Below are positions 1 to 10,218 of a stretch of 64,000 nucleotides of DNA, one piece after another. The notes under the pieces are model-generated. The model saw only the letters and a program-made list of their open reading frames with translations, did no database searches and was not told where the DNA came from. Where the stretch lies: NCBI RefSeq assembly GCF_001540865.1, contig NC_033635.1, positions 1,822,916-1,886,915 on the forward strand, read 5' to 3'. Each line of letters opens with the position of its first letter. Within the stretch, counting starts at the first letter, position 1. The translations under genes and the position numbers were made by a program. The stretch comes from Ananas comosus. Its lineage: Eukaryota > Streptophyta > Magnoliopsida > Poales > Bromeliaceae.

Positions 1-31
<31 letters not shown>

Positions 32-106
32 ATTCATGTGAACCCCTCAACCACCTGATGCCCGAACTTGTTACCACACATGCCTTAATTACCATATCAT
101 GCATAA
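1..106. repeat. (AG)n tract and short unique flank
   Basis: The window opens inside an (AG)n dinucleotide repeat, positions 1-30, followed by about 75 bases of unremarkable sequence up to the Helitron boundary at 107. Nothing coding is visible. Confidence 0.8.
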
Positions 107-1604
107 CTAGTACGCGTTTGGTTCGCACTATAAAAGATTACTAAAAATAAAAAGATGTCTGAGAATCTTATTCTAATTAATTCTATTACTAAGAATATAG
201 CATTCCTGTGTTCGGTTCGCACAGTTATATTATTTAGTCATATTATTTAAGATTACAAAAAATATACAATTTATTTATTTATTTATTTATTTAATTTTAG
301 ATAATGTTATCAAAAATTTCAACATCTTTTTAGAAAACAGGAAGAGAGAATATAGGTTAGAGAGAGAGAGCATAATTAAAGAATTAGGAAGAGAAATAGA
401 ATTGAGATTAGAGGGAGTGAGAGAGTTGAGATTTTAGAGAACGAGAGGGAGAGAGAGCTTAGTTTAGAGAGAGAAAAACAGTTGAAGTTTAGAGAAAGAT
501 ATGAGGTTAGAGCGTAAAGGAAAATAATACTAACTAGCTGGCGGGTAGGGAGAAAGAAAAAGATTAGACATATTATGATTACTCCAATCCATTAATATGA
601 GGATACCCACCCTCCTTCAAGAAAATGAGATTAGTACTTTGGGATGAATCTCATTCCCAAGTAAATCTAATATTACCAACTAGATTACTTAGTACGTTTA
701 GCCAAATATCCTTATATTTTTTTATTCCTATTGGATTATTAGGAATCTTAAAAAGATAGCACGAACCAAACGCACCCGTAAAGTTATCCGCGCATTGCTG
801 CGAACTTATACTATAGAAGACATAAGATTAACAAAATAAAAATTTTAAATTTTTTTGAATTGCCATAAGACATTAATAAATAAAGATAATATATATTAAC
901 ATATATACAAATAGAAGAGATGAAACAGGTATACGTACAAATGTAACAAAACTCATAATTTTAGTAAATAAATTATAAAAAATAATAATGAAAGAAACAA
1001 CAATAAAATTATTACTCCATACGCATGCATCTTGATCGCACTGCCGACATCGGGAAGACGAATCCCTATCTCCACATCACCTTTGCCGTCATTGTCGACG
1101 TTGACCACCTTTTTCGTCACAGCATCCCCTACGGATCTCTCCAAACCTATCATTTCTTTTCCATCATTGACTCCAAATCTATTTCTACTTTCCCCTGCGA
1201 TGCCGCGTCGCAATCTGCGGAACCCTAGTTTTAGTCCACATACAATTTAAAAACATAAAGAGAAAAAAATAAAAAAATTATAAACTATGAATATTTCTTA
1301 TGCGGCAAAAAAAAAGAAAAAAAAAGAACGAAGAAATCTTATTTTATTTACTTTTTTTTCTGAAAGCAATTTGTTTATATAAAATTGGATTATGTGACCA
1401 CATTAATTGGGAGGTAAGCGAATGGGAAGACGAAGCATCGTGTAAAAATAAGGTGAGAGGATGAAGAATCATGTAGAAATAGGGTGAGAAGACAAAGCAT
1501 CAAAAAGTGAGAAGAGGGGAGGAGATAAAGATGAAGGAGGAATTGCCACGTGGCAACTTCGTGGGAAATAATGTATAGAAGATATAGATAGATATAGATA
1601 TAGA
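107..1604 (-). mobile_element. Non-autonomous Helitron, split by a nested MITE
   Basis: Read on the minus strand, the element starts with TCTATATCTATATC at 1604, has a GTTGCCACGTGGCAA motif just inside (also near the 5' end of the Helitron at 15436) and ends in a CGCAGCAATGCGCG stem followed by CTAG at 107-110. Flanks are A before TC and T after CTAG, the host AT site expected of Helitrons. Positions 113-777 are a later MITE insertion. Removing it and one GTA copy restores a terminus very like that of the copy at 3830. Net length is about 830 bp. No RepHel gene is present. The region holds a short minus-strand reading frame near 953-1213 that I do not consider a gene. A partial repeat of the 5' end follows at 1605-1640, so the 5' boundary is the less certain one. 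Confidence 0.7.
113..777 (-). mobile_element. Tourist-like MITE copy 1 (inside a Helitron end)
   Basis: This is a 665 bp copy, inverted relative to the other four, of the family whose ends read GGGTGCGTTTGGTTCG. The left end is CGCGTTTGGTTCGCAC and the right end is GTGCTATC-GTTTGG sequence in reverse complement, ending ACGCACCC at 777. GTA occurs on both sides (110-112 and 778-780) as the apparent target duplication. The interior has the family's purine-rich gagaga tracts and no coding capacity. Confidence 0.8.
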
Positions 1605-1836
1605 TGGCAACTTCATGGGAAATAATGTATAGGTATAAATTTGTTAATATTATATAGCCTTTTGTGTGTAGATAATTAGAGAAAAAATAAAAAACGGCAA
1701 CAAGGGTAGAGAAAACAACGATGTAAGAAACGACGATAAGAGATGGGATTCATCTTACCGATGAAGGAAAGTAACAGCCAATGTAAGAAAAAGAGGAACA
1801 GTTCGGCGCAATGCAAAGATATGATTCGGTTTAGTT

Positions 1837-1917
<81 letters not shown>

Positions 1918-3829
1918 TGTCTCTTCTCCGACGGTATTGTGGGCACTTACTCGTCGGCGTTGCCCCCGCCCAGCGTGCTCCCGCTAGTCCTCTATATATT
2001 ATATATATATATATGGATAATTTGAGCCGGTTCGGAGGAGCCTACATTCAATAATGATTGATTCAGCTCAAGCAAAAAAGTGAAAAATTCAGTTCGGTTC
2101 AAGTTAAAAAAGAGAAAAGTATGCCGAGAACTTAAGCGGGTTCAAGATGAAGCCCACACCTAATAACTATGTAGTAAATTTAGGAAGAATAATGTATAGA
2201 TATAGATATAGATTTTTTGATATCATGTAGTATTTCGTCTTCCTTAGTGACACTTTTTTTTTGAGAAAATAATAGAATGCTATAGCTTCATTCAATTGCA
2301 AAGTTAAAAGCTTACAAGATGGGGCAGCAGAGCCTCAAGAAAAGAAAACAAGAAAAAAAAACTAAGGTGTTGGCAATTTGGAAGTGTCCCAAGAAATCCT
2401 GCAGGAATGAATTTCTGCAAGTATTTGTCTCGTATTATGTTTTTGTTATTCGAAAATTCTTCAGTTCTTCTGTATCACATTTTATTCAGAAAAAAAAAAA
2501 CCCTTTCCTAACCTGATGAAGTTAGAATTTGATAAAACAGTTGCAAATCAATTGTGTTAAAAAAAAAAAAAAAATGTTATTCATTTTGAGGAAAAAGGTT
2601 GCAAAAATCTCTATCCTTAACAAATAGATTTTTAAGTACTATAGATCATACTTTAGGTTCTTATTTAAATCTAACAAAAACTCTGATTTCATGACACTCT
2701 CCTCGAAAGCAGAAACTCTTCTTCGAAATTTTTAATTCTACTGTAGTCATAATCAACTAGAAATAATTAATTAACAAAACTATTCTTTAATAGTATGTTT
2801 CAAATAATTTTATGAAATGGCCCTTGCTTAAACCTCTATAAAGCCTCCACATAAGATATGCCCCAGTACGAGAGACTCACACTGATCCATACTCTGACCT
2901 ATTCAGCTCCTCACAATATATATAACTAATCCCCTTAATACTGTACTTTTGTACTTAAACTTTTATTTCATGGGGATTTGATTCCCCCTCAAAGGCAAAT
3001 GGAGACCAAGCAACCTATGGATACAAAAGCAATTAAAGTAAACACACAATATTATATATATATATAAAAAAAAAATCCCCAACACATACATAAAAAAATA
3101 ACAAAAGTACGCATGCCTATGCCACCAAACCTCTACCCAAATCTTAAGACCTCTGAGAAGAAGATTTGCCCACTAATAAATTAATTTAATATAATCTCTA
3201 TTAGGTTTAATTTAGTACACTTTTAACTTTAGTATTAGTTTTTTGTGTCACGCTCTCTTGTTTAGAGGGGAGGGAGCAAAAGAAAAAGGAGCGAGTCAAG
3301 GGGAGCTGGGACGCCCCTTGAGGTCTACGCTTTGGGTGGCACCAAAACCACCTTTAGATTTTAAGTAGGGGAAATTAAAGGAGATGGTGATGGACCAAAT
3401 GGTTGTTTACTTTTGATTAAATCATGTTGGTTTGTCCCATAACCACTTTATTAATCATTGTCAACGTTGCGAGTCGTTGCGCGACACTTGTCACGATGCC
3501 CGTGGATTTGCGGGGTGCGCGTGTCGGCCGGCGATCGGCTGCAGCTTTGGTGTGAGCTGTGCAAAGTTTAAATTTTATGTAAAGAGTTCACTTTGATTTG
3601 GTTAAAGCACGAGTTTGATTTTGTACTAGTTGAGAAACTAAAAAGTAGTTTTATTAAACACTTGGCCTAGCTAATAAAGATTCATAGTCAAACTAAATGA
3701 ACCTAACTTATTGAATAATGATTATATATTCTTTATGTTCCATTTTGATTAATTTTGTTTGTTTTTTCAAAAGCCAAATATGAAATCAATATGATATACA
3801 CCACAAGAATAACTTATTATTATTATTAA
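1605..3829. other. AT-rich intergenic region, no gene seen
   Basis: This region holds a (TA)n microsatellite, short A/T homopolymers, and two partial echoes of the Helitron 5' end: 1605-1640, and around 2187-2213 with TATAGATATAGATATAGA. I see no exon-like reading frames, splice structure or known family. Confidence 0.6.
1841..1912. repeat. (TA)36 microsatellite
   Basis: A perfect run of TA dinucleotides about 72 bp long. It creates a spurious Tyr-Ile reading frame that is not a gene. Confidence 0.97.
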
Positions 3830-4282
3830 CTAGTACAGAAACCTGCGCGATACTGCGGGTAGATAATAGAAATAAAACTTTAAACTTTTTTAGTTAAAAA
3901 GTAATAATAATAATTAAAATTTTAAAATGTACATGGTAACGTAATAACATAAAATAGCAAGTATATTTTACCGTAGAAAAAAGATTGATTGTTATCTTTT
4001 TGAATTGAAGGTGATACTGTATTTTTATGATTGCAACATCTCTCTCATAATTGTACTAAAAGCCAACATTTAGAAAGATAACAAAAAAATAAAACAGTTA
4101 GTATGAAATGTAGAAAATTAATTGCTAAAAAAACAGTTAGTATGAAATGTAGAATGTAGAGGGTTATGTGGAATTTAAAAAATAAAAAAATAAAAAAAAT
4201 TTCAAAAAAATAAGGTCATGCCATCTCAGCTTTTGTTATTGGAGATTAATAGAAAGTAATAGATAGATAGATAGATAATAGA
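3830..4282 (-). mobile_element. Short non-autonomous Helitron (453 bp)
   Basis: On the minus strand the element begins TCTATTATCTATCTATC (4282) and ends with a CCCGCAGTATCGCGCAGG stem and CTAG (3833-3830). The flanking bases are A before TC and T after CTAG, the exact Helitron insertion signature. The ends match those of the copies at 107-1604 and 15436-18189. The interior is AT-rich and non-coding. Confidence 0.8.
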
Positions 4283-4680
4283 TTACTTGTAGGCAATGCT
4301 ACAATATAGTCAGTTAAGCTAGCTTTAATTACTTCGTGAACATCACATCAATCAACTCTAAAATAGCTTAATTAATGTTCTAATTAAAATAATGCAATTA
4401 ATTAGTTAACTTGATAACTAGATGCACGCGTGATGCTATCGTTTTTAATCATTGTTCTTACACTTAATTAATCTAGGAATTAGTTAATTTGATCATGCAA
4501 ATAATGTATGTAGCAACATTTGACCTAGTAATACACGCGCGCACATATAAAAATGTGACCATACCTAGAGAACGATGTGGCGGACATTTATTACACACCA
4601 TTCTTTATTTTTTTAAAGTTTGTTGATAAGTCGCTACCCTGAACCCCTCAAAATATCTAAAAAATCCGGATATGAGAGAA
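4283..4680. other. AT-rich intergenic spacer, nothing recognised
   Basis: About 400 bp of AT-rich sequence with many TTAATTA-type motifs. I see no gene, repeat unit or RNA. Confidence 0.6.
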
Positions 4681-4682
4681 TA

Positions 4683-4826
4683 AGTAGTTTTTTTTTTTTT
4701 TTAGAATGGTTGTATGGTTTTATTCTTTACAAAAATAAATTTAGATGAAAATGTGAAATAGCTAAGTTTCCCATATAGGATAATAAATACTAACTGTCAA
4801 GTTCTTTATCATTTGCGCTGGGAACA
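4683..4826 (-). mobile_element. Degenerate tRNA-derived SINE copy A
   Basis: Read on the minus strand, an A-box-like stretch (CAGCGCAAATGATAAAG) is followed by GAAACTTAGCTATTTCACATTTTC and a 3' A-rich tail (the T run near 4690). Order and spacing match the better-preserved copy at 5101-5259, but divergence is high and no target duplication was found. Confidence 0.5.
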
Positions 4827-4908
4827 CTACAAGAAACTTAGCTAAGGGAGCTTTTGGATTGATTTACGGTCAAATATATTCTATATGGGAACTTAGCTAT
4901 CCTATATG

Positions 4909-5383
4909 GGAGTGTTTGGATTGATGAAGCTGTAATTCGATCGTAAATCAAGTTTATTAACAGTAGAGACATTAGTTTTATCATCCATTATAAAAACACA
5001 GAGAAGATCTAGCCATGGATTTAATTTTTTGAAAATAAATTTTCTTTGAAATGATCCAAAGTCATCTTGCATAGAAGGATTCAAGATCTAGCCTATAACT
5101 TTTTTTTGAGAGAGAGAGATAGGTAGCACGTCACCCGCTTCGTTTATTTCATTTTAAAAAATAAATTTAGCTAGAAATGTGAATCAACTAGCATTCGAAT
5201 TTGGAAACTCGGATATCAACCATCAAGCCTTGTGTCACTTGCTCTAGGAACGGTTGGTTATCTAGCCTATAACTAAACAGCGAATCTTCCTAGTATTATT
5301 CTAGTTGATAACAAAATTAATATTTTTACTCTCATCATACATGATTTTCAATCGAACTATAATTATGTTAATCCAAACGCCGG
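4909..5383. mobile_element. Probable TIR element carrying a nested SINE
   Basis: The left end, GTGTTTGGATTGATGAAGC and the following bases ending in CGATCGTAAATCA, is an imperfect inverted match of about 40 bp to the right end, which reads GGCGTTTGGATTAACATAA in reverse complement and continues to CGATTGAAAATCA. The SINE at 5101-5259 lies inside. No clear target duplication was found, so the family is unassigned. A similar half-end (GGGAGCTTTTGGATTGATTT) lies at about 4847. Confidence 0.45.
5101..5259 (-). mobile_element. tRNA-derived SINE copy B with 15 bp target duplication
   Basis: On the minus strand this 159 bp element has a pol III A box (CTAGAGCAAGTGAC) near its head, a B box (AAATTCGAATGC) about 40 bases on, a tRNA-unrelated body and a short A tail. 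It is flanked by a perfect 15 bp direct repeat, ATCTAGCCTATAACT, at 5086-5100 and 5260-5274. That is the strongest possible sequence sign of target-primed insertion. Related copies lie at 4683, 54264 and about 56150. Confidence 0.9.
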
Positions 5384-5385
5384 TT

Positions 5386-7561
5386 AACTAAAAAGTTGAA
5401 TTTCAAACTCTGAAAACGACAACTCGGATAACAACTACGTACGTGGTTAGGCCAGGAAATGTTGTAGACCACTCTTTGTTTATGCTTTAGAGAGAGTTCA
5501 TTTATATTTGGAGCAAAGAGCCATAGAAGCATACCTTGACTAATATAAGTGGGGGGATATATTTTGTGGGGTCCATTGCATACTTTCGTAAAGCATGAAG
5601 AGCCATTTGGTTCGTGGATTCTCCAACAAATTAAAGGCACCACGCTCACAAAGCCACAACACAACATACCCCTCCCACCACCCCAACATAAAGTTAAAAA
5701 GAAGAATCCATTATCCCCATGCGTGATATATGGATTAAAGCAGCCCCACCCACTCCATTATTTTTTCCAGGTCCCAATGCCACCACTACAATTTGTGTGG
5801 GATAGTAATCATACCTAAAGTGTAGTTAAACTCTTCCTTAATTTGCTGTGGTTAATTATTATGCAATGCTTGTTGTTTCGTTAGTATAGTGCGTTGAGTG
5901 GGTTAGGGGACTTGGGAGTTGGGGAAGAAAAGGAAAAAAAAAAATGGTCAACTGTAGATAGGGCTCTGTGATCATCACACACGTGTGCTTTGCTATGGAG
6001 TGCCATTGATCTGATTATGTGCGCTCGTGTGGACTTTGGAATTGGTGCTAACTAAATTAATTAACTCGTGTTTTATAGTGCTTTAAACTTATAATAATGT
6101 GAATGATAATGTTTACTTACTAAAATAGATAAATATAGGATAAGTTTATATCCAGGAGGCAAAAGTTTATTCTTAGGTGGGACAATCAAATATGTACATC
6201 TCAAATACAAATTCTCGCATCTTAAACATGTGATACATCATTTTTTACAATAATATTGAACTTTTTGAGTCTCCATTGATTTAGAAAAACTCCAAAAATA
6301 CCAACATGGTGTACTCTTACCGTTAAAAAGATAATAATAATTTTTGCTGATACTATAAATTTTGAGAAAAGCAAAAAAATAAAAATTTTTTAGGATGGCA
6401 TAGTAACTAAAGAAAATCACTCAGCAATTAACTTCACTATATCATTACATATACATACATATAATAAAAAAAAATACTGCAGCTGTAGATATATACTGTA
6501 TAAGTCGAGTAGCTCTACACGCGGTTATTATTTGATTATCTTCCGAAATAATAAAAAAGATACGAGAGGAGGGGGGGATCTACTCACTCGGGGGCGATCG
6601 AACACGTGGCGGATACTCGCACGTGCGGAGACTGGAGAGGCTGCCTCGTGATCCGCGAAGCGTGCGTCACGTATCGAGGGATCGATCGCACTCAACACTC
6701 AGTCGCATGCAGACGCGTGGCGCGTGATCGCCGCGCACGCGTGGCGCGATCGACGAGGCAGAGCCCGAGTCCGAGTCAAAGCGACTCAAACGCGCGGAGT
6801 GAACGAACAAGTTTTCCATTTTCTTTTTTTTTTTTTCCTCCTTCTTCTATCATAATATCTACGGCGTCAGATCCCCCATCTCCTCCTTCTTCTTCTTCTT
6901 CTTCTTCTAAAATCGATGACTCAGTCCACGCGTGTCAGATCGTACGGTCCAGATTTTTCCCCTACTTTGTACCTGAGTACCAGTACTATTACTACACAAT
7001 ATTATGATTTTTACTTTACTAGTATCTTTGGCAACTATATATAATACTGAGACTAAAAATTTTATTGCCTTATACGGTCTGATTCTATTATAACAATGTG
7101 TATCGTTAAATTTTTATATTGCTGTATACGATCTGATTTTGTTGTAATGATGTGTATCGTTAATATAAAACCTAAATGGCATCGAACCTCGGCATGCATG
7201 ACTAGTTTTAATTAGTTTTAAATTTTCTTGTAACTAAAATTTAAACAAACTAGGGTTCACCTAGGTGTAGAAACTAGGAAAACTTGCACAATGAATTAAT
7301 TAACCATTTAACTCAAAATAGTTTGCCATCCTGCTTAACAAAACTGCCTCTTAAATGCATTTGAAAGTTACTAATTCAACTTCAATACAAAGTCTACATC
7401 AATGGTTTATTTATGATAATTTATAGGTGTTATGTTGTTAACTGCTTCTCTTTAAGTTACATAACTTAATTACACTAAGCATTCAATTGTCGAATCTTAA
7501 GACTTGTTATTCATGATTTTTTTTTTAAAAAAAAGCATACAAAATTTTGGCTGCTCAAGAT
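5386..7561. other. Intergenic region upstream of the oxidase gene
   Basis: The region is mostly AT-rich. An unusual GC-rich pocket at about 6580-6800 contains repeated ACGTG and CGCGTGGCGCG motifs, followed by a (TCT)n run near 6885-6908. The open frame across this pocket has no recognisable domain and reads through simple repeats, so I do not call it a gene. A short repeated phrase (ATACG-TCTGATTCTATTATAACAATG and a close variant) occurs at about 7073 and 7127. Confidence 0.5.
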
Positions 7562-7562
7562 G

Positions 7563-7569
7563 TATAAAA
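7563..7569 (+). promoter_or_regulatory. Possible TATA box of the oxidase gene
   Basis: TATAAAA lies 35 bases before the first in-frame ATG (7598). If used, transcription would begin at or just before that ATG, which would favour the second in-frame ATG at 7607 for initiation. This is inference from position only. Confidence 0.35.
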
Positions 7570-7597
7570 TCCACTCGAATTACAAGCAAATACTAAG

Positions 7598-9612
7598 ATG
7601 AAAAAAATGGAAAGGACAAAATTGACACCTCTAGTTGTCTCTACAATTCTCGCTCTCTTGTTTTCGAGCTCTTCGGCGACATGGGAATTTGTAGAATATC
7701 TAACATTTCTCAGTTGCCTTACATTCCATTCTCCCTTTCTAACAAATACACACAATTTGCTACATACCAAATTTTCGCCGTTATATAAACCTATTCTTCA
7801 ATCATCCCTGCAAAACCTGCGGTTTAGTTCCTCGTCGACGCCGAAACCTCGATACATTCTCACACCGTCTAACTCGGGCCAAGTGCATGCTTCAGTTGTT
7901 TGCAGTAGAAAGCACAGCCTGCAAATAAGAGTTCGAAGCGGAGGTCACGACTACGAGGGTTTGTCTTCTCAAGCGGACGTCCCTTTCGTCCTTGTCGATC
8001 TCGTCAATCTTCGACGTATTGAGATCGACCTGGAAAGTAACACTGCTTGGGTTCAATCAGGTGCATAGTCACAATATTATATGGCCTTTCAAAAAATTTT
8101 GAATAGTTCGCGAATCTTTGGCTGTTTGGATATTTCTCTAAATTATTTACTGATTTGTACAAGTAGTGCTTATGACTTTTGTATTTCATGTACAATTTGT
8201 CTTATATATATTTATATATTTATATCTTATCAACTGAACAGTTGTTAAATTGTTTCGAATTCTCCGAATATTTGCTGAATTTGAACTTTAGACCTTGCTG
8301 AATTTAGCCCAAATGCGAACTGAAATATGATCAGGTGCGACACTCGGCGAGCTATACTATGAAATTGGTAGCAAAAGTAGGACATTAGCTTTCCCCGCCG
8401 GAGTTTGTGCAACTATAGGCGTCGGCGGGCATCTCAGTGGGGGCGGAAAGGGTTTCTTAACAAGAAAGTACGGTCTCGCTGCCGATAATGTTTTAGATGC
8501 AATCGTAGTCAATGCTCGCGCTCAGGTACTTTGCCAATTGTCTTTTATTTCTTTCGCGATGTTATTGTTTCTTCTCCTTTTCGCTTTTTATTTTCAATCT
8601 TTAGTACTTTCTCTTTTAATAGCTAGTAATTTTCAAAAAATAAATAAATGTTCAGGTTCTTGATAGAGAATCCATGGGAGAGGACCTCTTTTGGGCCATC
8701 CGAGGCGGCGGAGCTGCGAGTTTTGGTATTGTTGTTGCATGGAAGATCAAGTTGGTTCCGGTCCCTCCTAAGGTGACCGTGTTCACTATCCCCGTAACAC
8801 TAGAACAAGGCGCAACCGATCTAGCTTATAAGTGGCAACATGTTGCACCTAAACTCCCCGAAGATCTATACATTCGAGCATTCTTTAGGGTCGGCGAAAA
8901 CACTAAAGGATCAAGAACCATCGTAGCTCTTTTCACCGCATTGTACCTTGGAAATGCTGATCAACTAGAACCAATTTTGAATTCAAGCTTCCCAGAATTA
9001 GGAGTAAGTTCCGAGCATCTCCAAGAAAAGAGGTGGATAGAGACCGTCCAGTACTTTGCTGGAAACAAAAGGGGAGAAAAATTAGAAGATTTGAAGAACA
9101 GGTATTGGGCAGAAAAAGGATACTGGGTTGCAAAATCAGATTTTGTTTCTGAACCAATTTCAAAGGAGAGCTTAAGAGCTCTATGGGAGGTGATGCTAAA
9201 AGGTGAACCTGGTTTGTTGTTTTGGGATCCTTATGGTGGAAAAATGGAAAGTGTATCTGAATCCGAGACGCCGTTTCCGCATAGAAAAGGGAACTTATAC
9301 AACATTCAATACTACAGCAAGTGGCAAAAGGCAGGAGATGGTGAAGAGAAAGCGCATAGAGAATGGATTAACAGTGTTTACAATTTTATGACTCCTCTTG
9401 TTACAAAGAATCCAAGGGGTGCTTATCTTAATTACAGAGATTTGAGCTTAGGAAGCAATGGTGGCGACGGATTTGCAAGCTTTGAGGATGCCAAGGTTTG
9501 GGGCGAAAGTTATTTTAAGGGTAATTTCAAACGATTAGCGCGTATTAAAGCTAAGGTTGATCCAGAAAACTACTTCAGGAATGAGCAAAGCATTCCTCCG
9601 TTATTTGATTAA
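7598..9612 (+). CDS. Berberine bridge enzyme-like FAD-linked oxidase
   Basis: Exons 7598-8060, 8335-8525 and 8656-9612 join in frame to a 536-residue protein, the usual length for this secreted flavoprotein family (reticuline oxidase, cellodextrin and monolignol oxidases). A hydrophobic signal peptide covers about residues 8-28. Both residues for bicovalent FAD attachment are present: His117 in RSGGHDYEG and Cys179 in FPAGVCATIGVGGH. The substrate-side and C-terminal BBE motifs follow (ESMGEDLFWAIRGGG, NYRDLSLG, DPENYFRNEQSIPPL). The family oxidises alcohols, sugars or alkaloids with O2 and yields H2O2. The substrate here cannot be told from sequence. Introns are AT-rich with canonical GT-AG ends and phases 1 and 0. 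Many plant members are intronless, so two introns are notable. Met1 or Met4 could start. No frame breaks were seen. Confidence 0.92.
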
Positions 9613-10218
9613 GAGTTATTTTCTATCTTTTCCAAATTTTGGAGTTGCACGAGTATAGCTGTACCGTATCATAGCTCCAGAAATATGAATTGGTAGTAAA
9701 AAGTATCTAAATATATTTGAAGAAGAAATAGAGAGAGGTTTGAGACTGTTAAATAGCCAATTAACTTATATTTTATCTTCATATTATCGTACATAAACAT
9801 AGAACACGTTTTGTTAGTTATATAGAAGAGATCACTCTCGTTATATTATAGTACAATGATTTGTAGATAACCACACTGACGAGCAACTCCGAATCCTATG
9901 AGTTTCGGCTAATTTTTCCTTATTTATTCATGAATATAGGAAGATCTAGAACACCAAATTTTACAAAACTAAGATTTACGATTTAAGACGCTCATCCATC
10001 CAACCAAGAAAAAATGCGGTACAAAAAGAACAGCACTAACAGACCAACCATAATATAAATGAGGAAACTCTTAAGCCGGACTAATACAAATTGAAGTCAT
10101 GATTTTGACTAGAATAGCAAAATTTGCAACATTCACCTGCATATATCATCGCCATAGAAAAGCTCTAATTTAAATTGCCCTCTCAAATTAAACCGTGCAT
10201 ATTGCCGCATTTATGCTT
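9613..10218. other. Spacer between convergent 3' ends
   Basis: About 600 bp of AT-rich DNA lies between the stop of the oxidase gene and the stop of the EMB514-like gene. It presumably holds both 3' untranslated regions. No other feature was recognised. Confidence 0.6.

Noticed and set aside
953..1250. Overlapping short frames on both strands inside the Helitron
   Set aside because: They are short and lack domains. They could be a captured fragment but I cannot identify any family.
1743..2054. Reading frame with Tyr-Ile repeats
   Set aside because: It is produced by the (TA)n microsatellite.
6606..7007. 133-codon GC-rich frame
   Set aside because: It runs through CGCGTGG-type motifs and TCT repeats, has no homology I can recognise and lacks a promoter or splice context.
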